Part shown: positions 25,824 through 33,545 of the stretch, one piece after another | Position numbering within the stretch: position 1 is the stretch's first letter | Layout of the letters: each line of letters begins with the position of its first letter | Source: Bacteroides zoogleoformans | Lineage (GTDB): Bacteria > Bacteroidota > Bacteroidia > Bacteroidales > Bacteroidaceae | Length of the DNA: 64,000 nt | Assembly: GCF_002998435.1 (NCBI RefSeq) | Contig: NZ_CP027231.1 | Location: 2,645,001 to 2,709,000, forward strand | Direction of reading: 5' to 3' | Made by a program: the position numbers and the translations under genes | Notes under the pieces: model-generated | What the model was told of the DNA's origin: nothing | The model's input: the letters and a program-made list of their open reading frames with translations, nothing else | Databases searched by the model: none

Positions 25824-28595
25824 ATGGGAAAGAAACATTTTATCGGTACGGCCGCCGCGGGTGTGGCGGTATTGTTGCTATCCTTCTCGGGTGCCTGCAC
25901 GGACGGGCGGGATGAAGGTTTCCCTCCGGGAGAGAGAATCGGTTTCGCGGTCGACCTCTGGAAGGAAGGTGGTGCCGCGCAGGCCGCACTGACAAAGGGT
26001 GCGGGGGCGGAGGCGGGCAGCCTGCCTGCCGACACCCTGCCCGCCGTGCAGGTAATCCCCCTGGAGGGTGAGGCTTCCGGAGACGGTAAACCGCTGTACC
26101 TGCATGCCGTGACTACGGACGGAATAGGAGATGACACGGCCGGGCAGGATATCGACGCCTACGCCACCACCAAAGCTGCGCCCGTAATCACTGCCACGAT
26201 GTACGACGAGATGGCGGTGACGGCGTTCGTCTACCCCGCATCGGACAGCTGGCCGTCGGCCTATACGGGAGGGAGCACCGAGTCGTACATGCGCACCGTC
26301 CGGGTGAAGAAGAGCGAGTCGTGGAGCACTTCCTATTATTGGCCGGGAGCCGCACGCAGAATCAGCTTCTTTGCCTCGGCGCCCTACGGCAGTGCGGGGC
26401 TGACGGCGTTCAACGACGGGACTTCGGGTAACCCGCCTTACCTGTCGTACACTGTGCCGGCCGATGTGGCCGACCAGAAAGACCTCTTGGTGGCTGCCTC
26501 TACCGACAGGCCGGGGAACACGAACACGGCCGAGGCTCTGACGATGAAGCATGCGCTGACGGGGGTGCGCTTCGTCACGGGCGACAACATGCTGCCGGGA
26601 ACGGTGTCGAAGATTACGCTGAAGAATGTGTACGGCACGGGCAGCCTGCCGATGACTGCTTCGCCGGCATGGCACGACCAGGGCGGGGCGAGGAACTTCG
26701 AGCTGACGCTCTCGCCCGCCGCCACGGCGCCCGACCCGCCGGCGCCCGGCACGCCTCTGACGCCCACTGCCGCCACCTTCATGATGCTGTCCCAGACCCT
26801 GCCCGCCGGGGCGCAGATAGAGGTGAAGTATAAGGACAAGCTGACGGACACGCAGCGCACGCTCACGGCGAACATTGCCGGAAAGACCTGGCCCATGGGG
26901 AAGACGGTGACCTACCGCATCAGCACGAGCAGCATCGTGATTACATCCACATTGGAGGTGACACCGCCGGCTGACTACACCTACCAAGGAGGAAACGGCA
27001 GCTACACCGTGAAGAGCTACGCCTCCGTCTCCGGCGGAGGGAGCACGGCGAACGTGCCCATAGCCTGGGAAGTGGAATACTCCGAAGACGGGGTGAGCTG
27101 GAACAGCACCAAGCCCGCATGGCTCACGGCATTCACCGAAAGCGGCGCGGGCGGAACCTCGCCCTCTACATACACCGCCACCGTGGCGGCACAGGTGAAC
27201 AGCGCCCCGGCCGACCCGCACAACGAGGCGTTGAAGAATGCCGCACCGGTGAACGACGGGACGAACGCCAACATATACGACCTCTCCACGCACGACTATC
27301 AGGGCAACCTCGTGCCGATGCGTACAGCCAACTGCTACATAGTGAACGCCGCCGGGAGGTATAAATTGCCGCTGGTGTACGGCAATGCCGTGGATTATGT
27401 CAAGGTGCCCGCAACGGGGAAGAATACATCGGCATATATCGCCGGGGCAAGTGGCAGCAATATATTGAGTCCCTTTATCAACCACCTGGGAGCAGGTATT
27501 ACCGACCCGTATATTTACAACAATACTAATTGTACACCGGCAAGTTGCACGCTTGTCTGGCAGGACGAGCCGAACCTTGTTACGGACGTGGCCCTCTCTT
27601 CCGACAGGCATTTCCTTGAATTTACCGTGGGGCAGGCCACCATCAAGCAGGGCAACGCCGTGGTGGCGGTGCGCGACGCCTCGAACACCATACTTTGGAG
27701 CTGGCACATCTGGGTGACGGACTACAAGCCGGGAATAACGGGAACAACCACGCCCGACAAGGAAATCACCAACCACCAGGGCGTACAATATAAGATTATG
27801 GCCTTCAACCTCGGTTGGTGCGACGGAAAGGAGGAGACCTACGCCGAACGCACCGTGCAGGTGCGCTTCAGGCAGATTGGAACAACAGCCCAACAGACCA
27901 TTACCGTGAAGCAGAAAGCGCATACCATTGCGGAACTTGGCAACAATACCTATTACCAATGGGGACGTAAAGACCCGTTCGTAGGGGCATTGGAGAATCC
28001 AGACGGAAGTTTGAACAGCATCAATAAGACCTGGTACGATGCATTGGGGACATCCCACACCGACGAGCGTCCTCCGACAGGCAACTTCTCATACGAAGAT
28101 GCCTGCATCACCTCCGGTATCACCCGGCCTAACACGTTCTGTACGAATTATTACATGGACAATAGATATTATAACCTTTGGAGCGCGAACAACACCGTTT
28201 ACACCGGCAACGACAACCCTGTTGTAAAGACCATCTACGACCCTTGCCCCGCAGGATACACAATGCCTCCGAGTAATGTCTTTACCGGTTTTACTACAAC
28301 GGGACAATACACAAGCGACCCGTCACAATTCAATGTGCAGGGGCCTTGGAACAAAGGTTGGAATTTCCATTGCGGACTGAACCACACCGGTAGTACTGTC
28401 TTTTTCCCCGCTTCGGGCTATCGGAACAGCAATTCCGCAGTGCCCTACTACGTGGGGAGCCTCGCCTTCTATTGGGCGGCGGGGCCGAACTACACGGGCT
28501 ACGGGAGGTGCCTGTACTTCAACCCGGGCAACGTGTACCCGCTGGACAACAGCAATCGGAGCGTCGGCTTCGGGGTGAGGGCGGCCCAAGAATAA
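25824..28595 (+). CDS. Large fimbrillin-family lipoprotein 3 with variable C-terminus
   Basis: 923 residues, lipobox SGAC (Cys25). Its leader and first ~100 residues match paralog 2, whereas residues about 145-330 match paralog 1 (GGSTESYMRTVRVKKSESW, NDGTSGNPPYLSYTVPADV). The gene is therefore a mosaic. It shares the YYQWGRKDPF motif (near 712) and the C-terminal lectin-like domain ending in the variable region. Pilus tip or adhesin inferred. A long open frame on the opposite strand here is only a shadow of its high GC. Confidence 0.8.
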   Translation: MGKKHFIGTAAAGVAVLLLSFSGACTDGRDEGFPPGERIGFAVDLWKEGGAAQAALTKGAGAEAGSLPADTLPAVQVIPLEGEASGDGKPLYLHAVTTDGIGDDTAGQDIDAYATTKAAPVITATMYDEMAVTAFVYPASDSWPSAYTGGSTESYMRTVRVKKSESWSTSYYWPGAARRISFFASAPYGSAGLTAFNDGTSGNPPYLSYTVPADVADQKDLLVAASTDRPGNTNTAEALTMKHALTGVRFVTGDNMLPGTVSKITLKNVYGTGSLPMTASPAWHDQGGARNFELTLSPAATAPDPPAPGTPLTPTAATFMMLSQTLPAGAQIEVKYKDKLTDTQRTLTANIAGKTWPMGKTVTYRISTSSIVITSTLEVTPPADYTYQGGNGSYTVKSYASVSGGGSTANVPIAWEVEYSEDGVSWNSTKPAWLTAFTESGAGGTSPSTYTATVAAQVNSAPADPHNEALKNAAPVNDGTNANIYDLSTHDYQGNLVPMRTANCYIVNAAGRYKLPLVYGNAVDYVKVPATGKNTSAYIAGASGSNILSPFINHLGAGITDPYIYNNTNCTPASCTLVWQDEPNLVTDVALSSDRHFLEFTVGQATIKQGNAVVAVRDASNTILWSWHIWVTDYKPGITGTTTPDKEITNHQGVQYKIMAFNLGWCDGKEETYAERTVQVRFRQIGTTAQQTITVKQKAHTIAELGNNTYYQWGRKDPFVGALENPDGSLNSINKTWYDALGTSHTDERPPTGNFSYEDACITSGITRPNTFCTNYYMDNRYYNLWSANNTVYTGNDNPVVKTIYDPCPAGYTMPPSNVFTGFTTTGQYTSDPSQFNVQGPWNKGWNFHCGLNHTGSTVFFPASGYRNSNSAVPYYVGSLAFYWAAGPNYTGYGRCLYFNPGNVYPLDNSNRSVGFGVRAAQE
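28413..28583 (+). other. DGR-type variable region 3
   Basis: 57 codons, aligning with the other two as described there. It keeps the most adenines at variable sites (AAC AGC AAT, AAC TAC, AAC AGC AAT), so it may be closest to the unseen template. Confidence 0.7.
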
Positions 28596-28648
28596 TAAAG
28601 GGAGCGAAGCGACCGCGTCGGCTTCATTTGTTTCATTTGCTTTATTTT

Positions 28649-28669
28649 CCTGCGGCTTGCAGCCGCAGG
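28649..28669. repeat. GC-rich hairpin downstream of variable region 3
   Basis: CCTGCGGCT-TGC-AGCCGCAGG is a perfect 9-bp stem, followed by a second small one (ACCGGCGAAGCCGGT, about 28679-28693). It could serve as a terminator or as the structure that DGR targets carry after the variable region. Confidence 0.7.
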
Positions 28670-28797
28670 AGCGGATATACCGGCGAAGCCGGTCGAAAAA
28701 GGTTGAGAGTTTCACTCTATACAATGATTAAATAATATATAATGGAATATGTAAGCAATAACTTCATGAATGCGGCATCGGCGCGCCCCTGTAACGC

Positions 28798-28945
28798 CCC
28801 AATAGAGATGCGGGTGACGTCTCTATAGAGCTGTTGCCCCCGTCTCTATAGAGACGCTGCTGTTCTCTCTATAGAGGCGTGACCACCCTCTCTATAGAGA
28901 CACAACCACCCTCTCTATAGAGAGGTGACCACCTTCTCTATAGAG
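28798..28945. repeat. 23-bp-period array of CTCTATAGAG, six to seven units
   Basis: Exact palindromes begin at 28821, 28844, 28867, 28890, 28913 and 28936, with a degenerate unit at 28798. The period is 23 bp throughout. Later spacers resemble each other (GACCACC, CAACCACC, GTGACCACC), earlier ones do not. Confidence 0.88.
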
Positions 28946-29031
28946 AGACAGCCACCCCTCCCGCAGGGGCAATGAAACCGGCTTCCGGCATCCTTGTCCG
29001 GACGAGAAAATGTGTTATGACCGATAAAGGA

Positions 29032-29208
29032 GGGTGTGTCAAAACAAAAATGATCATTCCGAAAAGTTACAGATTGTAACTACCAAACTTAAAAGAGCCG
29101 TATCGAACTCTGTTTCGAGTAATGATACGGCTCTTTTTCTTGCTTTTTAGGATGCTCAAGTTTCAGATTAAAAGTTCTTCTTTGGTTTAATTTAGTTTTG
29201 ACACCCCC
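29032..29208. mobile_element. MITE-like relic with terminal inverted repeats
   Basis: The ends GGGTGTGTCAAAAC and GTTTTGACACCCCC are inverted repeats of insertion-sequence type. The 177-bp interior has no transposase, but contains a strong hairpin (AAAAGAGCCGTATC at 29091-29104 with GATACGGCTCTTTT at 29124-29137). It is probably a non-autonomous derivative or internal deletion. No target duplication is obvious. Confidence 0.6.
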
Positions 29209-29263
29209 GCTTAGTGTAATATCTTTTTATTAACTTTTTAAGTCATAGGAGAAAAAATTACCG

Positions 29264-29425
29264 GTGCTGCACGCTCTCTATCCGCAACTGCCGTTCCGGC
29301 ACGTGACCTGCGAAGACGGGAGAACGCACCCCGTGGCGACGACCATCCCGCAGGATATTGTCCTCGAAGCGTGCCGCAGGTATCGGTTGGCGGATGCCGC
29401 GGCGAGGCTGATGAATGGGGAATAG
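29264..29425 (+). pseudogene. Unidentified 53-codon GC-rich frame, probably a gene remnant
   Basis: From a GTG at 29264 the frame reads LHALYPQLPFRHVTCEDG..., and ends ACRRYRLADAAARLMNGE. It has balanced amino-acid composition and island-like GC content, but no ATG, and an in-frame stop lies just upstream at 29246. It looks like the C-terminal end of a lost gene. I do not recognise the family. Confidence 0.35.
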
Positions 29426-29460
29426 AGACAACAAGACAGCTCGATACTATTGCAGGAAAC

Positions 29461-29574
29461 CTCGATTATGTGTATATTTGCACGGAAGTTAACCTCGATT
29501 ATGTGTAAAAAGCGGGGTATCGTTAACCTCGATTATGTGTAAAAGCAGGGTGTCGTTAACCTCGATTATGTGTA
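29461..29574 (+). repeat. Four direct repeats CTCGATTATGTGTA
   Basis: Copies start at 29461, 29494, 29528 and 29561 (33, 34 and 33 bp apart). The last three extend to TTAACCTCGATTATGTGTAAA. They lie immediately upstream of the ATPase start at 29588, mostly downstream of its -7 box. Confidence 0.85.
29473..29480 (+). promoter_or_regulatory. Promoter -7 box of the ATPase gene
   Basis: TATATTTG begins at the end of the first direct repeat, about 108 bp before the start codon. The other three repeats would lie in the transcribed leader. Confidence 0.45.
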
Positions 29575-29587
29575 AATACCTACTTGT

Positions 29588-30961
29588 ATGAAGAGAAAAA
29601 TATATCAGAAACTGCTTGACTGGAAGCGAAACAGAAAAGGGAATGCAGCCTTGTTGATAGAAGGAGCCAGACGTATAGGGAAAAGCTATATTGTGGAAGA
29701 ATTTGCGCGAAACGAGTATGACTCATACATTCTCATCGACTTCAGCAAAGTGAATCCCCAGATAATGGACTTCTTCCATTTGTACATGGACGACTTGGAT
29801 ACTTTGTTCATGAATTTACAAGTCTATTTCAACAAGAAACTCACTCCGCGCCAGTCTTTCGGAGAAGAGGCCCACTCGCTTATCATATTCGACGAGATAC
29901 AATTCTGCCCCAAAGCACGGGCTGCCATCAAGCACTTGGTCATAGACCGGCGCTTCGATTATATAGAGACCGGGTCACTTGTTTCCATAAAAAAGAATGT
30001 GAAGGATATCATGCTTCCATCCGAAGAACATGCTGTAGAAATGTATCCGATGGATTTTGAGGAATTCTTGTGGGCTATGGGTGATGAAACGATGATGCCC
30101 TATATCAGGAATCGGTTCGAGAAACTGGAACCTATGGGTGTGTTTCATCGGAAAGCACTGGACTATTTCCGCCAGTATCTGATTGTAGGCGGCATGCCCC
30201 AAGCCGTTGCCAACTATGTAGAAGGCAGAAACTTTGCGGATGTGGACGAGGTAAAACGCGACATTCTGGCGCTTTATCGTAAAGACATCCATAAATATGC
30301 CGATAATCAGGAAACGAAAGTTGCGGCCATCTACGAGGAGATACCCGGACAATTGCAAAAACACGAAAAGAAATTCAAACTGGCAGCCTTACAGAATGAG
30401 GCTCGCATGAGGGACTATTCCGAGGCTTTTTTCTGGTTGAGTGACTCCAAAATCATCAATTGTTGCTACAATGCTACCGAACCCAGCATCGGACTGAAAC
30501 TGAACGAAGAAAGAACAACCTTGAAATGCTATATGGCTGATACGGGATTACTCATCAGTCATGCTTTTGATGAACGGGATATTGTGAGCGATGAACTCTA
30601 CAAAAAACTCATGTTCGGAAAATTGGAAGTAAACGAAGGTATGCTCGTAGAAAATATGGTGGCTCAGATGCTGAAAGCATCGGGGCATAAACTGTATTTC
30701 TATAGCAAAAGTTCCGCTACTGCCGCTGCTGAAGACAGGATGGAAATAGATTTCCTGATTGCAAAGCCCACAACCACGAGCCGCCACAACATATCGCCGA
30801 TTGAAGTGAAATCGGGTGGCAGATACACCATCACCTCGCTGAAAAAGTGTATCGCAAAGTTCGGAAAGCACCTGTCCACCCCTTACGTGCTACATGACAA
30901 AGATGTAAAGAAAGAGGAAGGTATTGTATACCTCCCTCTTTACATGACGCCGTTGCTGTGA
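29588..30961 (+). CDS. ATP-binding protein of the AAA/DUF4143 type
   Basis: 457 residues. The N-terminal AAA domain has P-loop GARRIGKS (26-33) and Walker B LIIFDEIQF (about 98-106). The C-terminal DUF4143 domain has a PD-(D/E)XK-like signature (MEIDFLIAK... SPIEVKSG, about 380-405). Such proteins are common, scattered and functionally unclear in Bacteroides; defence or mobile-element-linked roles have been suggested. GC content is back to chromosomal level. Its repeat-laden leader is unusual. Confidence 0.85.
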   Translation: MKRKIYQKLLDWKRNRKGNAALLIEGARRIGKSYIVEEFARNEYDSYILIDFSKVNPQIMDFFHLYMDDLDTLFMNLQVYFNKKLTPRQSFGEEAHSLIIFDEIQFCPKARAAIKHLVIDRRFDYIETGSLVSIKKNVKDIMLPSEEHAVEMYPMDFEEFLWAMGDETMMPYIRNRFEKLEPMGVFHRKALDYFRQYLIVGGMPQAVANYVEGRNFADVDEVKRDILALYRKDIHKYADNQETKVAAIYEEIPGQLQKHEKKFKLAALQNEARMRDYSEAFFWLSDSKIINCCYNATEPSIGLKLNEERTTLKCYMADTGLLISHAFDERDIVSDELYKKLMFGKLEVNEGMLVENMVAQMLKASGHKLYFYSKSSATAAAEDRMEIDFLIAKPTTTSRHNISPIEVKSGGRYTITSLKKCIAKFGKHLSTPYVLHDKDVKKEEGIVYLPLYMTPLL

Positions 30962-30974
30962 AGCATAAGAAACT

Positions 30975-32480
30975 TCAACGCCTGAGCGCACGGCATTTTC
31001 TTCGTACATAATTCACGCTCAGTGCTATGCCTGTGACGGAAACGGCGGTGCCTCCGAGCAGCAATATCCAGAGTACGGTTTTGCGCAAGGCGGCATTGGA
31101 GTTCAGTCCCGGCAGACGCATGCGGTGCAGGGCGGTGTAACACCAGTATCGCCAGCGCGAGGAGGTGTCGACGTAGCGGATATTGCCCGTTTCGGGGTGG
31201 ATGTAGTAGACACTGCGGTCGGGGTCGTCTACGCTCACTTTCCATACGGGCAGTTGGGGACGCCCGCGATACATGCCGCCCATGTCGCGATAGTAGGTCT
31301 CGAACCGATTGAGCTGCGTGACGCTCATTTGCGGAGGGCGATGCCCGAATGCGCTGTCGGCGGCGTATATGCTCTCCACGCCATTCCGGATTTCTTTTTC
31401 CGTCAGCAGCAGCGGATGCGGCAGCGTGTCGGTTGCGTCGATGTATTGTTCGGTGGCTTCGTCTCTTATGATATAATAAGGATGGTGGCGGAAATTGCTC
31501 CACTCTATCTGCTTGGTTTCGGGATAGGTGGCGATGAGCGTGCGGTAATCGAGCGGACAGGCCTCGGGCTTAGGAGCAGGGGCACGAAGCGCCTGCACGG
31601 GATTGCCTTTCAGGACGGGCTTATGAATCCATTGGGGAATGTCGGCCACGGACATCATGCCGCTAAAGGTAAAGGTGAGGACGAAGACGCCGAAAAAGAT
31701 GCCGCTGACGTAATGCCAGTGATACCATCTTTTGCGGTAGGGAGCAAAGCCCCGGCGACGGTTGCGGCGCGTCTTGCGCCATACGTCTGCCGTGACCCAG
31801 ATGCCGGCAACGAGCATCAGGCATCCCAACCCCGACAACCAGATAATCGTCTTGCTCCATAGCTCGGCATCCTGCCTGAGCCAGGTGAAATATACCCAAT
31901 GGGGGATGGCGCCCAGCCATGCCCAGAAACGTTGGCTTTTGCCGGACAGTTGCAGCACTTCACCGCTCCGGGAACTCAGGTATAGCTGCGTGCGGTCGTC
32001 GTCGGCGAAGTGTATCTTATAGATGGGCATCTCCTTTTTCAGTTCGCCGAAGGGTATCCATTGATCCAATGACCGCAGGGTGTCGATGCGGGCAATGGGG
32101 GCACCGCACCACAAGGAGGCCGTGCGGAGGATGTGCCTGCGGTCTGCTGCCGGCAATGAGTCGGAGGGGTCCGGCAGCAGGCGGTGTACTCCTTTATCGG
32201 TGCGGATGTGGAAAACGGTTTGGCCCGAAGTGCGTTCGAGCGTGAGCTTCTTTACTTTTTCTCCGCGAGGGAGGCGCGCCATGACGGAGGCAATGTCCGG
32301 CAGCGAATCGGCGGCCGCCGAAAGCTGCTCCAGTCTGAGCAGTTTTTCTTTGGCACCGACACGGGGAAAACGGTGGTACATCATCACAAAGGCGGAGACG
32401 AACCACATGAGAAACAGGATGCAGAGCAGAGTGCCCAGCAGCCTGTGAATGGTGTACATCAGTCGGGTAATGGTATTCAT
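30975..32480 (-). CDS. PepSY-associated membrane protein
   Basis: 501 residues from the ATG at 32480; an ATG nine codons upstream is possible. An N-terminal helix (about 8-30) with RLLGTLLCILFLMWFVSAF, periplasmic PepSY-like segments, two or three further helices (about 215-235, 265-285) and a C-terminal helix (about 465-490). PepSY_TM proteins often accompany TonB-dependent metal uptake and may act in reduction or transfer of electrons. Last gene of the riboswitch-controlled operon, 70 bp after cbiK. Confidence 0.82.
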   Translation of the reverse strand: MNTITRLMYTIHRLLGTLLCILFLMWFVSAFVMMYHRFPRVGAKEKLLRLEQLSAAADSLPDIASVMARLPRGEKVKKLTLERTSGQTVFHIRTDKGVHRLLPDPSDSLPAADRRHILRTASLWCGAPIARIDTLRSLDQWIPFGELKKEMPIYKIHFADDDRTQLYLSSRSGEVLQLSGKSQRFWAWLGAIPHWVYFTWLRQDAELWSKTIIWLSGLGCLMLVAGIWVTADVWRKTRRNRRRGFAPYRKRWYHWHYVSGIFFGVFVLTFTFSGMMSVADIPQWIHKPVLKGNPVQALRAPAPKPEACPLDYRTLIATYPETKQIEWSNFRHHPYYIIRDEATEQYIDATDTLPHPLLLTEKEIRNGVESIYAADSAFGHRPPQMSVTQLNRFETYYRDMGGMYRGRPQLPVWKVSVDDPDRSVYYIHPETGNIRYVDTSSRWRYWCYTALHRMRLPGLNSNAALRKTVLWILLLGGTAVSVTGIALSVNYVRRKCRALRR

Positions 32481-32550
32481 TGTCGTCGTATTTTGGTGTA
32501 AAAACATAAGATGATTGTCCGTGATATGGAGTGCCTGATGACGGAGGAGA

Positions 32551-33504
32551 TTATTCCGGCTCCTTTCCGGCGGCGTAGGCCGCTTTCTTTTCCATGATGT
32601 CGGGTATGCGGTGCTTCAGCCCGAAACGGATGTGTCCGATGAACATCTCTTGTATCTCGGGTATCTGTCCTAAGCTTTCGGGATGTACACTGACGGTGAA
32701 GCCTTCTTTTTCGAGCATCTCTTTCCACCGGCCGGCAATGTCGTTTTTGGCATGGTCGCCGGCAACGAGCATGAAGGGGACAAGCGTCACGCGAGTGGCC
32801 TTTGCCGCCTTGAGTTGCGCCAGCATGGTGCTGAAAGTGGGGTATCCTTCGATGGTGGCCACATGGAAGTTGGTCAGTCCGCCGGCCTTCAGCATATAGT
32901 CTATCTGGCTGTAGATGGCGGTAGCGGGCGTATGGGTGCCGTGGCCCACGAGCACGAAGTGCCGTTTGGCGGTTTCCTTGCCGGAAACCGTCGCCTTGAG
33001 ACGGCGGGCCAATATATCCGCCACCTTTCCGGCATCTTCTACGGAATAGAGCAGGGGAGTGCCCACCCGTATCTCCTTGAAGAAAGGGCGCACAGCCTCC
33101 ACATCGCGGCGCAGAGATTCCATCTCCATGCCATCGATGACGTTGGTGCTTTGTATGATGATGTGCGTATAGCCTTCGCCACGCAGCGTCAGGAGTGCGT
33201 CCAGAGGTGTTTGCTTCTCGATGCCGCGTTCTTTCAGGCGGCGGATGATGATGCGCGATGTATATGCCTCGCGGAACGCCTGCCCGGGAAAAGCCGCTTG
33301 CGCTTGGGCGTTGATGGCATCGATGGTCAGTGCGCGTGTGTCGTGGTGCGTGGTACCGAAATGAACCATGAGCAGGGCGGCCTTTTCGCCGGGTTTCAGG
33401 CTTGCCGACAAGTCGCTGTGTTCGTAATGCCCTCCCTCTTGCGCCTGGCAGAGGAGGGAGAGTACACAGAGAAAGAGAAATAGAGTGACTGCACTATTTT
33501 TCAT
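32551..33504 (-). CDS. cbiK: Sirohydrochlorin cobaltochelatase, exported form
   Basis: 317 residues with a clear signal peptide (1-22, ending LLCQAQ), so the enzyme acts in the periplasm. CbiK chelatases insert Co2+ (or Fe2+) into sirohydrochlorin. The family's metal-binding histidines are visible in LLMVHFGTTHHDTR (near 45) and FVLVGHGTHTPA (near 190). It stands between DUF4374 and PepSY genes under a cobalamin riboswitch. Export is known for some CbiK homologs; the natural substrate there is unsettled. Confidence 0.9.
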   Translation of the reverse strand: MKNSAVTLFLFLCVLSLLCQAQEGGHYEHSDLSASLKPGEKAALLMVHFGTTHHDTRALTIDAINAQAQAAFPGQAFREAYTSRIIIRRLKERGIEKQTPLDALLTLRGEGYTHIIIQSTNVIDGMEMESLRRDVEAVRPFFKEIRVGTPLLYSVEDAGKVADILARRLKATVSGKETAKRHFVLVGHGTHTPATAIYSQIDYMLKAGGLTNFHVATIEGYPTFSTMLAQLKAAKATRVTLVPFMLVAGDHAKNDIAGRWKEMLEKEGFTVSVHPESLGQIPEIQEMFIGHIRFGLKHRIPDIMEKKAAYAAGKEPE

Positions 33505-33545
33505 AGGATTGAGCTGTCTGTTGTTATCCGGATGGTCGGGGGGTA

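Larger units (their letters stand above)
28596..29587. other. 992-bp region with no clear gene
   Basis: In order: the conserved post-VR flank, hairpins (28649-28693), the longest 23-bp array (28798-28945), a GC-rich stretch, a MITE-like relic (29032-29208), a 53-codon orphan frame (29264-29425), and four direct repeats plus a promoter before the ATPase gene. It marks the right edge of the island. Confidence 0.65.

Noticed and set aside
25878..28058. A 726-codon frame on the minus strand opposite fimbrillin 3
   Set aside because: It is an open-frame shadow of GC-rich coding sequence; composition is Arg/Gly/Val/His-rich without domain sense, and similar shadows occur opposite paralogs 1 and 2.
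28798..28945. The 23-bp array as a CRISPR array
   Set aside because: The repeat is only a 10-bp palindrome and the spacers are 13 bp; there is no leader and no cas gene in the window.
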